DNA of 63,715 bases, taken from assembly GCF_029269265.1 (NCBI RefSeq), contig NZ_JARIXP010000003.1:368972-432686 (forward strand), in the 5' to 3' direction. Below the pieces are notes generated by a model, which did no database searches, was not told where the DNA came from, and was given only the letters and a program-made list of their open reading frames with translations. Both the position numbers and the translations under genes were made by a program. Position 1 is the stretch's first letter; each line of letters opens with the position of its first letter. Of this stretch, positions 18,031 through 25,729 are shown in pieces. The stretch is from Rheinheimera sp. 1928-s. GTDB taxonomy: Bacteria; Pseudomonadota; Gammaproteobacteria; Enterobacterales; Alteromonadaceae.

Positions 18031-18264
18031 TTAAGCATCCCTTCTAAAGCGCACTTGCAACCAGCTCAGATGAAGCGCAGCTGTTTTTGTAGATTGCCCG
18101 TTACACCGATCTCCGGTTAATTAGTGCGCCACTTCAAATACCCCCTGTACATCTCCAAGAAGTTGCGAATTACACTTAATTACTTTTCCAAAAAGGAAAA
18201 AATGGTTAACTCATTGATGCCTTAAGGCGCAAAAAACGTTAATAACAATGAGTAAGGATTGCAT

Positions 18265-19461
18265 ATGAAGTTGTTTTTTTTACTACTGACATTCGTATTG
18301 GCCACATTTAGTGTAGCTGTACATGCAGAAGAATCAGGGTTTTATCCAGCAAAAGCAGTAGAGGGCTCTAATGTAAAGTTTGTGTACAAAAACCCCCGCC
18401 CTTCTACACACCTTTGCTCTGTTAGCGGTTTACCTGGGCTTTCTTCCAACCATATCTTTAGTGACATTTCATTTAATTTAATAGCCAGTAAAACCATTAA
18501 AGCCAGGGTTCATTGCGGCTTCTACGGACCTATACCACCTAACCCTGATCCTGTTTACTATCAGGAGATCATTACCGATCTCCAATTTACAGCAGCGCCT
18601 GTCATTACCATGTCTTTCCCATCAGGTATTTATGTCGGTATGAAATATCCGTTAAAAATTACTCATAGAAATACTCAATCGTGCGCATTGTTTATGGGTA
18701 ACAATTCTTACCCCACAGTTGCATCGGTACCATCATCCTATGAGTGGAATTATGAGTGGAGTAATGGCGCAGGAACGACGCAAGCGTTTCACTTAAAATG
18801 TATTGGAGATGACGGGGTAGCAGTAAATACGACTAAATCCTTTACTCTTACCGCATACCCTGGAGACCCTAAAGCTCCTCAAATTACACACTTTGGTCAT
18901 GGTAATTTAAATCAAGGGAATACTGGTCTTTATTGGTCAACGCAAAATGTATCCCAATGCAAGCTCAGCGGCATGGGTATAACAGCAAATGTCTCAACCA
19001 GCGGTTTTGGGTATAATGTCACTGTGCCATTCGGAAACACAAAATTTACTTTGGCATGTTCAAATGGTGCTAAAACGGTAACCAAAGATCTGGTCGTTAC
19101 CAGACAATCACTCCCTGGTAGCGGTGGTGGTGGTGGCGGCGGTACTCAACCTGTGATTGAATTATCTGATCTTCCAATTGAGGTAATGCGAAAAGAAAAC
19201 AACGTTTCAATTTTTGAACAGGCTCAAGCTCTGGATGACGAGAACCATCAAATTGTTCGGTTTTATACACCTGATGAAAACGTACAAGGTGTGTTAGTGA
19301 TAGACAGGATCAAAAATCATGTTGACGCATATCTTTACAACGAGTACGAAAACTCAAGTGAGCATATTGCGACTATTTTTGGTCTTTTAGATGCACGCGA
19401 TATAGATAGTATTGTTTATGATACAGAGACAAAAGCAGTGTCTATAGTTTTGAAAAAATAA
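18265..19461 (+). CDS. Secreted multidomain protein of unknown function
   Basis: A protein of 398 residues. The ATG at 18265 has AAGGA seven bases upstream; a TTG two codons earlier is less likely. It has a signal peptide (KLFFLLLTFVLATFSVAVHA) and then about three beta-rich Ig-like segments with paired cysteines (for example CSVSGLPG, CALFMGNN, CKLSGMG). A glycine linker (seven Gly near residue 292) leads to an acidic C-terminal domain of about 100 residues. I do not recognise the family. It lies between a decayed and an intact copy of the topB 3' end, so it probably arrived by transfer or rearrangement. Confidence 0.75.
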   Translation: MKLFFLLLTFVLATFSVAVHAEESGFYPAKAVEGSNVKFVYKNPRPSTHLCSVSGLPGLSSNHIFSDISFNLIASKTIKARVHCGFYGPIPPNPDPVYYQEIITDLQFTAAPVITMSFPSGIYVGMKYPLKITHRNTQSCALFMGNNSYPTVASVPSSYEWNYEWSNGAGTTQAFHLKCIGDDGVAVNTTKSFTLTAYPGDPKAPQITHFGHGNLNQGNTGLYWSTQNVSQCKLSGMGITANVSTSGFGYNVTVPFGNTKFTLACSNGAKTVTKDLVVTRQSLPGSGGGGGGGTQPVIELSDLPIEVMRKENNVSIFEQAQALDDENHQIVRFYTPDENVQGVLVIDRIKNHVDAYLYNEYENSSEHIATIFGLLDARDIDSIVYDTETKAVSIVLKK

Positions 19462-19490
19462 ACATACCGCTAAATTTTTAAGGATACCGA

Positions 19491-19527
19491 ATACTTACTG
19501 AGACTTATCTCCCGTCTCAGTAAGTAT
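19491..19527. repeat. Perfect 14-base inverted repeat (hairpin)
   Basis: ATACTTACTGAGAC (19491-19504) and GTCTCAGTAAGTAT (19514-19527) are exact reverse complements with a nine-base loop. It lies 30 bases after the secreted-protein gene. There is no T run, so it is either a weak terminator, an mRNA-stabilising hairpin or a protein site. Confidence 0.65.
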
Positions 19528-19751
19528 ATCGCCTGTAGTATAAAAAGAGGTATCTGGATATTCCGAGGTCAGTCAATACTTAATCAGTCCTCTGGAGCTG
19601 TTTGAGCAAGCAGATTAATTTCAAAATTCCCAGTATCGTTCTAAATCAAAAAGCGATCAGCATTACGATTTTTTCAACATAGATTTTACAGTAATCCGAC
19701 GTGAATCACAGAGCCAGAGCTTAAGCTTGTGCCATTGCAGTTGGTAACGAA

Positions 19752-21695
19752 CTAAGCCACTTTCTTAACTCGTTTAGCTGCGGATCCTGCAGCAGGAAAT
19801 CGTCTTTTTTTCTTATAAGCTGGTTTTTGTGGAGCCGCAGTTTTGGCTATTTCAGCAGACACCTGTGCCTGTTGCACCAGCTTGGTAATTTCTGGCTGCA
19901 ACTGTGCCATAAAGTGCGGATAGTCTTGTTGCTGATGGCAAATCTGTTCCAGCTGGGCTTCCCATAAGGCGGTTAAATCCGGTGCTGTAATACGTTGTGG
20001 CAAACTTTGAATAAAAACGCGGCCTAACTGGCTGGCACGAATTTGTTTACCCTGACGCTGCAAATAACCCCGTTTAAATAACAACTCCAGAATTCCGGCA
20101 CGGGTGGCTTCAGTACCTAAACCTGCGGTTTCTTTTAAGATACGTTTAAGCTCTGGATCGGTCACAAAGCGGCTGATCCCCGTCATAGCCGCCAATAAAG
20201 TAGCATCAGTAAAATAAGCCGGAGGCTGAGTTTGTTTTGACAGCAATTCTGACTGACCCGACTGCAATGGTTGGCCTTTAGTTAAAGGTGGTAATGTCTG
20301 CAGTTCATCTGCTTCTTCGTCCTGATCTTCTTTTTGATTAGCTTTATAAAAAGCTTTCCAGCCCAGGGACTGCACCTGACGTGCCTGAGCTTTAAACAAA
20401 CCTCCGGCAATTTTAATCAGCGCTTGCTGCTCAAGATAGCAGTATGGCGGAAAAAACTGCCATAAAAACTGCCGCGCTATCAGCCAATAGAGTTTGGCTT
20501 CAAACGTATTCAGACTGGCTGACTTCAACGCTTTGTCGGTCGGGATAATAGCGTGGTGAGCCGTGATTTTACTGTCATCCCAGGCTTTGCTGCGCAGGCT
20601 CATACTGGCCTGCTGCTGAATTTCTGCCAGCTCCGGGCTGTTGGCTGTTATAGCGCGGCATACAGCTGCAGACTGGCTAAATTGCTGCTCTGGCAAATGC
20701 CTGCAATCCGAACGTGGATAAGTAATGAGTTGATGGCGTTCATACAATTGCTGACAGGTATCCAGCACTTGTTGTGCTGTCATGCCATAAAGTTTTGCCG
20801 CTTCAATTTGCAAAGCCGACAAACTAAAAGGCAAAGGCGCGTACTGTTTTTTCGGTTGCTGCTGCACCTGTTCCACCACAGCAGGTTGATGACTGGTTTT
20901 GCGTTGCACCAGTTCAGCCAGTTCCCGGTTCAGTACCCGGCCTTCTTCATCCTGATAAGGGGCGCAGGCTTCACTGGGTTGCCAGATGGCAGTAAAAGGC
21001 CAGTCGGCGCCTGTTAAATGTGCCTTCACCTGATAGAAGTCACGGCTGACAAAGTTTTCGATCTGCAAGTCACGTTGCACTACTAAACCTAACACCGGGG
21101 TTTGCACCCGGCCGACAGACAACACGCCCTGATAACCTTGCTTCTGACCATGTAAGGTATAAGCACGGGTTAAATTAATGCCATACAGCCAGTCGGCTCT
21201 GCTACGCGCCAGAGCGCTTTGCGACAAAGGCGCAAATTCAGAATTCATTTTTAACTGCTGCAACGCCAGGCGCACAGCAGCAGGGGTTAAATCGTTTAAC
21301 AGTAACCTTTTGGTTTGCTTCAGTTTGGTTTGGCTGATTTTGCTGTGTTGCAGCACTTCATCCACCAGCAACTGGCCTTCCCGATCCGGATCGCCGGCAT
21401 GCACCAGTTCAGTGGCTTCTTTAATCAGTTGGGTCAGTATTTTCAGCTGAGCTTTGCTTTGTGTTTTAGGTACCAGCTTCCATTGATCGGGCAGAATAGG
21501 TAAATGCTCCAGCCGCCAGCTTTTAAATACCGGATCATAAGCTTCGGGTTCGGCCTGCTCTAACAAATGGCCAAGACACCAACTGACTTTATCGCCATTA
21601 TTGAGCTGCAGATAACCCTGCTGCTTTTGATGTGCCCCAAAGGCATCGGCAATAGCACGGGCCATACTGGGTTTTTCCGCTATAAATAGACGCAT
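19752..21695 (-). CDS. topB: DNA topoisomerase III
   Basis: A type IA topoisomerase of 647 residues that relaxes and decatenates DNA by single-strand passage. The TOPRIM start MRLFIAEKPSMARAIADAFG and the acidic VHAGDPDREGQLL motif are intact. The catalytic Tyr is in LITYPRSDC near residue 325. The C-terminus is a short basic tail with KKKRRFPAAG and no zinc fingers. It is monocistronic. The last codons are duplicated and decayed about 1.8 kb downstream. Confidence 0.95.
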   Translation of the reverse strand: MRLFIAEKPSMARAIADAFGAHQKQQGYLQLNNGDKVSWCLGHLLEQAEPEAYDPVFKSWRLEHLPILPDQWKLVPKTQSKAQLKILTQLIKEATELVHAGDPDREGQLLVDEVLQHSKISQTKLKQTKRLLLNDLTPAAVRLALQQLKMNSEFAPLSQSALARSRADWLYGINLTRAYTLHGQKQGYQGVLSVGRVQTPVLGLVVQRDLQIENFVSRDFYQVKAHLTGADWPFTAIWQPSEACAPYQDEEGRVLNRELAELVQRKTSHQPAVVEQVQQQPKKQYAPLPFSLSALQIEAAKLYGMTAQQVLDTCQQLYERHQLITYPRSDCRHLPEQQFSQSAAVCRAITANSPELAEIQQQASMSLRSKAWDDSKITAHHAIIPTDKALKSASLNTFEAKLYWLIARQFLWQFFPPYCYLEQQALIKIAGGLFKAQARQVQSLGWKAFYKANQKEDQDEEADELQTLPPLTKGQPLQSGQSELLSKQTQPPAYFTDATLLAAMTGISRFVTDPELKRILKETAGLGTEATRAGILELLFKRGYLQRQGKQIRASQLGRVFIQSLPQRITAPDLTALWEAQLEQICHQQQDYPHFMAQLQPEITKLVQQAQVSAEIAKTAAPQKPAYKKKRRFPAAGSAAKRVKKVA

Positions 21696-21842
21696 GCTAT
21701 AAGCCCAACAAAATACTGTATGAAAAAACAGTTAATTTAACCGCAGTTTTCCCAAAAAAGCAAAGGCTGGAGCATTTGTTTTCTACCAGTCACAGAGTAA
21801 GCTAAGGTTTTACCGGAATAAACCGGTGCCTGCTTTGGTGAA

Positions 21843-24509
21843 GTGTCAGCATTGATTAAAATTTCAACTCCAAGTTTGACGCTGTTGCGCATCTTTCTGC
21901 TGGCCATTACTTATTTTGTTTTCGGCCAACTGGCTATTTTGCTGGCAGTAGCCCCGGGTATGGCGACTTCTGTATTTCCTTCTTTGGGTATAGCTATTGC
22001 CGCAGCATTGTTATGGGGTTACCCGATGCTGGCCGGTGCCTTTTTAGGTTCGCTGGTTTTTAAGCTGGTTCAGCCCGACTGGCCAGCAGATTTAACCTGG
22101 TCAGATAAAATAGTCTACAGCTTAAGCATGGCTGCCATCACAGCTTTGACTGTCGCTTTTGCTTTAAGCACTGTGCGTCGTTTCGCCAATTTTCACAGCG
22201 CCCTGACCTATGAAAAAAGCATACTCTGGCTTTTTGTGCTGGCAGGTCCTTTTGCTTGCTTCATCAGCTCTGGTTTATCCACTCTGGTGTTGCAGCAGTT
22301 TGATTTGGTCACTTCTGATAACACCGGAATCAACTGGTTTACCTGGTGGATTGGCGACATGATTGGCGTGATGATCGCCATTCCTCTGGTGTTTATGTTA
22401 TTTGCCAAGCCCCGTCCTTTATGGCGTGCTCGCTGGCTCACCGTCGGTTTACCTTTGTTGGTCTGTACTGCTTTGGTGGTGGCTTTGTTTGTGCTTGCCC
22501 GCTTTCAACAACACCAGAGCCAGCAGCAAAAGTTCTTTGATCAATCAGAACAAATCAGCGCCACTTTTCAATTCAGGGTCAGTAAAGTGCTGCAGCAAAT
22601 GCAAATGCTTGAACGACTGTTTGCCACTCAAACTGAAGTCACAGAAGTTATGTTTCAGCAGTTTTTAGAGGACTACCCCTGGCATGAAGCGGGTGTACTG
22701 TTTTTTGACTGGGTAGAGCTGGTGCCGCATCAACAACGCACAGCAGTGGAAGCACAACTGCAAACAGGTTTTAAAGAATATGCCAACCCCGGAGTAAGGC
22801 CTGCTGCCCAACGTTCAGACTATAGCGTGATTCGGTATCTGGCTTCGGCCTCTGGTGATAAGTCTCTGGCAGGTCTGGATTTAGCTGCAGATCCGGTGCG
22901 AAAAGAAGCCATGGATTATGCGAGGGATTCGGGCAGTATCAGCATCACGGCGCCAGTGCGACTGGTCAGTGGTAATGCAGCTTTAATGTTTTTTATTCCT
23001 GTCTATCAGCAGGGGGTGGTTCCAAAAAGCCTTGATGAAAAACGCACACAAATTCGTGGTTTTATCTGCGGTATTTTTGAAACCTCAGAACTGGTGAAAA
23101 CCAGTTTAAGCCAGTACAACACCTCAGAGTTTCATTTACATATCAGAGATTTAGGCACAGGCCTGCCCTATTACAGCTCGTTGCCTGAATTACCGGCTCA
23201 GGCCAGTTCTCTGACCTGGACCCGACAATGGTCGCATGCAGGGCGCTCACTGGAACTGCAATTGGTGCCCAGTAAAGCCATGCTGAACCTCAGTTCAGGC
23301 CAGCAAAGCTGGTATGTGTTAACAGGTGGCCTGGTGTTATGTAGCCTGCTGGGGATATTCCTGCTGGTTTTGACTGGTCGTTCGGCTCGTATTGAACATT
23401 TGATCACCCAGCGTACTAAGGAACTGAGCTCGATTCTGGATAACGCCATTGAGTCTATAGTGATAGTCGACCAGCAAGGCCTTATTGAGCGGGTGAATAA
23501 AGAAACCTCTTTGCTGTTTGGTTACGCCATGCCCTCGCTGTTACGCCAGCCTGTCAGTAAGTTATTGGCCTGTTTACCTGAACATAAAAATCATCAATTG
23601 CTGCAACCTTTAACAGTGGACCAACTGAATTTATGGGTGGGCCACACCGTTGAAGTTACAGGCTTAAGCCAGGACGGCCAGCAAATCCCGCTGGAAATGG
23701 GCTTAAGCAGGGTAGATATAGCAGATAAACATTTGTATACCCTGATGTTGCACGATTTACGTGAACGCAAAAAAATAGACAGAATGAAAAGTGAATTTAT
23801 CTCTACTGTCAGTCATGAACTGCGCACGCCCCTGACCTCAATCAACGGTTCTTTAGGTTTATTGGCGGGTGGTGTGGTTGGTGAATTACCTCCTCAGGCA
23901 CAACAGTTGGTGCAGATTGCCAAAACCAATACAGACAGACTGGCACGCTTAGTCAACGATATTCTGGATATTGAAAAGCTGGAATTTGGCCAGTTGAAAC
24001 TGCAACCGGCAGAAGTGGAAGTGTTGGCCTTGCTGCAAGAAGCCAAACTGCAAAATCAGGCCTATGCCGATAAATACTCAGTACGGCTGGATTTAGTAGC
24101 TCCCACAGACGCAACTCCAGTCTATTTGTATCAGGACAAATTCCGTTTGCTGCAAATTTTGTCGAACTTAATCTCTAATGCAATTAAATTTTCCCCCAGT
24201 CACTCCGTGGTGAAGTTAAGTTATCAGCTGCAGGATCAACACCTTGTGATCAAAGTAAAAGATCAGGGTGCTGGTATTGCCGAATCCTTTCGCAGCAAAA
24301 TTTTCCAAAAGTTTGCTCAGGCCGACAGCTCCGACAGCCGCAGCAATCAGGGTTCTGGTTTGGGCTTAAATATCAGTAAGACTCTGGTAGAAATGATGCA
24401 AGGTACTATCGACTTTGAATCAGAAATGGGCAAAGGCACCTGCTTTAGCCTGACTTTTCCCTATTACCAACAGCTCAATCGCCACGAAAAAACCACGGAG
24501 CCCAGGTAA
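21843..24509 (+). CDS. MASE1-CHASE-PAS sensor histidine kinase
   Basis: A membrane sensor kinase of 888 residues, starting at GTG. The N-terminal MASE1 domain (about 10-205) has eight hydrophobic helices. A periplasmic CHASE domain (about 235-470, with VELVPHQQRTAVEAQ) is followed by a helix near 500, a PAS domain (about 525-640), HisKA with the phospho-His near 658 in TVSHELRTPLT, and HATPase_c with SNLISNAIKFSP and GSGLGLNISKTL. It has no receiver domain and no cognate regulator nearby, so it is an orphan. The signal is unknown. Confidence 0.9.
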   Translation: MSALIKISTPSLTLLRIFLLAITYFVFGQLAILLAVAPGMATSVFPSLGIAIAAALLWGYPMLAGAFLGSLVFKLVQPDWPADLTWSDKIVYSLSMAAITALTVAFALSTVRRFANFHSALTYEKSILWLFVLAGPFACFISSGLSTLVLQQFDLVTSDNTGINWFTWWIGDMIGVMIAIPLVFMLFAKPRPLWRARWLTVGLPLLVCTALVVALFVLARFQQHQSQQQKFFDQSEQISATFQFRVSKVLQQMQMLERLFATQTEVTEVMFQQFLEDYPWHEAGVLFFDWVELVPHQQRTAVEAQLQTGFKEYANPGVRPAAQRSDYSVIRYLASASGDKSLAGLDLAADPVRKEAMDYARDSGSISITAPVRLVSGNAALMFFIPVYQQGVVPKSLDEKRTQIRGFICGIFETSELVKTSLSQYNTSEFHLHIRDLGTGLPYYSSLPELPAQASSLTWTRQWSHAGRSLELQLVPSKAMLNLSSGQQSWYVLTGGLVLCSLLGIFLLVLTGRSARIEHLITQRTKELSSILDNAIESIVIVDQQGLIERVNKETSLLFGYAMPSLLRQPVSKLLACLPEHKNHQLLQPLTVDQLNLWVGHTVEVTGLSQDGQQIPLEMGLSRVDIADKHLYTLMLHDLRERKKIDRMKSEFISTVSHELRTPLTSINGSLGLLAGGVVGELPPQAQQLVQIAKTNTDRLARLVNDILDIEKLEFGQLKLQPAEVEVLALLQEAKLQNQAYADKYSVRLDLVAPTDATPVYLYQDKFRLLQILSNLISNAIKFSPSHSVVKLSYQLQDQHLVIKVKDQGAGIAESFRSKIFQKFAQADSSDSRSNQGSGLGLNISKTLVEMMQGTIDFESEMGKGTCFSLTFPYYQQLNRHEKTTEPR

Positions 24510-24625
24510 AAGGATCGTCTGAAACTAAAAAATCCCGCATCTCTTGTCGATTTTTTTGAACCTGAACCGACTAAGGTGTGAAAGACAGTGAAACCGCGGT
24601 CAGTTCATATCAACAGGAGGGCTTT

Positions 24626-25030
24626 ATGGCCAAAATGCTTTTTGTTAATTTACCCTGCAGCAACTTAGCTGCTTCAATCGAATTTTATCAGGCGCTGGGC
24701 TTTAGCCAGAATATGCAGTTCAGCGACGACACAGCAGCTTGTATGGTCTGGAGCGAGCATATTTACGTGATGTTATTAACTCATGCCAAATGGCAAAGTT
24801 TTACTCAAAGACCGATCCCAGACTCAGGCAGCAGCGAGGTGATGCTGGCTTTAAGTTGTGACAACAAAGCAGCAGTGGATCAAGTGTGTAATGCAGCGGC
24901 TAAAGCTGGTGGTACAGCTGATATTAATGCCAAACAGGATTTAGGTTTTATGTATGGCCGCTCAGTGCTGGATTTAGATGGTCATATCTGGGAGTTTTTC
25001 TGGATGGACCCGGCCGCAGTGGCAGGCTAA
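24626..25030 (+). CDS. VOC/glyoxalase-like protein
   Basis: A cytosolic protein of 134 residues with the beta-alpha-beta-beta-beta fold of the VOC superfamily. The ATG at 24626 follows a perfect AGGAGG; the longer frame from 24578 is not needed. Motifs include FVNLPCSNLAASIEFYQALGF and the C-terminal VLDLDGHIWEFFWMDP with a Glu at the usual metal position. Members include extradiol dioxygenase-like and drug-binding proteins, so the exact role is open. It is convergent with kdpE, 16 bases away. Confidence 0.85.
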   Translation: MAKMLFVNLPCSNLAASIEFYQALGFSQNMQFSDDTAACMVWSEHIYVMLLTHAKWQSFTQRPIPDSGSSEVMLALSCDNKAAVDQVCNAAAKAGGTADINAKQDLGFMYGRSVLDLDGHIWEFFWMDPAAVAG

Positions 25031-25046
25031 ACCAGCCAAAACCCAG

Positions 25047-25724
25047 CTACAACATCAGGCGATAACCTATCCCTGCTTCGGTTTTCAGATACTTGGGTTC
25101 GGTGGGGTCGTCGCCTATTTTTTGTCGTAAGTGGCTGATCACAATACGTAAATAATGGGTGTCCTGACCATGGGTTGGGCCCCAAATTTGTTCCAGTAGC
25201 TGTTTTTGTGTGATCACGCATTGCCTGTGCTGCGCCAAAGTAGCCAACACCGCATATTCTTTGGGCGTCAGTTCCACTTCCACAGCTTTGCAGGTCACCA
25301 GACGGCGGGCCAGATCTATATGCAGATAACCATCATCCAGCACTGCAGGGGTTTTATCCGGTAAACGGTCGCGTAATTGTGCCCGCACCCGCGCCAGCAA
25401 CTCTTCAACACTAAAAGGTTTAGTGACGTAGTCCTGAGCGCCTATATCCAAAGCTTTGATTTTGTCGGAGTCACCATTACGCACTGACAAAACAATAACA
25501 GGAACCTTGGAAAAACTGCGTAATTCGCTTAATAAATCCAGACCGTCGCCATCGGGCAAACCTAAATCCAGCACCAACAAATCCGGCTGCTGGCGCACTA
25601 AAGCCGCCAGACCAGACTCGACTGAATCAGCCTCAGTCACGTCATAACCGACACTTTTTAACGCAATCCGCAGCATTTTTCGGATTTGCATTTCGTCATC
25701 AACAACCAGAATTCGGGCGGACAA
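25047..25724 (-). CDS. kdpE: Kdp operon response regulator KdpE
   Basis: An OmpR-family regulator of 225 residues that activates kdpFABC at low potassium or under osmotic stress. The receiver domain (1-120) carries VVDDE, the phosphoacceptor Asp53 in VLDLGLPDGD and the YVTKPF Lys. A winged-helix output domain follows (about 128-225, with LTPKEYAVLATLA). It starts five bases after the kdpD stop, in one operon. Confidence 0.94.
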   Translation of the reverse strand: MSARILVVDDEMQIRKMLRIALKSVGYDVTEADSVESGLAALVRQQPDLLVLDLGLPDGDGLDLLSELRSFSKVPVIVLSVRNGDSDKIKALDIGAQDYVTKPFSVEELLARVRAQLRDRLPDKTPAVLDDGYLHIDLARRLVTCKAVEVELTPKEYAVLATLAQHRQCVITQKQLLEQIWGPTHGQDTHYLRIVISHLRQKIGDDPTEPKYLKTEAGIGYRLML

Positions 25725-25729
25725 TAGGG

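Noticed and set aside
17929-18120. Small plus-strand open frame of 63 codons
   Set aside because: It lies on the opposite strand of the decayed topB fragment and has no ribosome binding site or protein-like composition.
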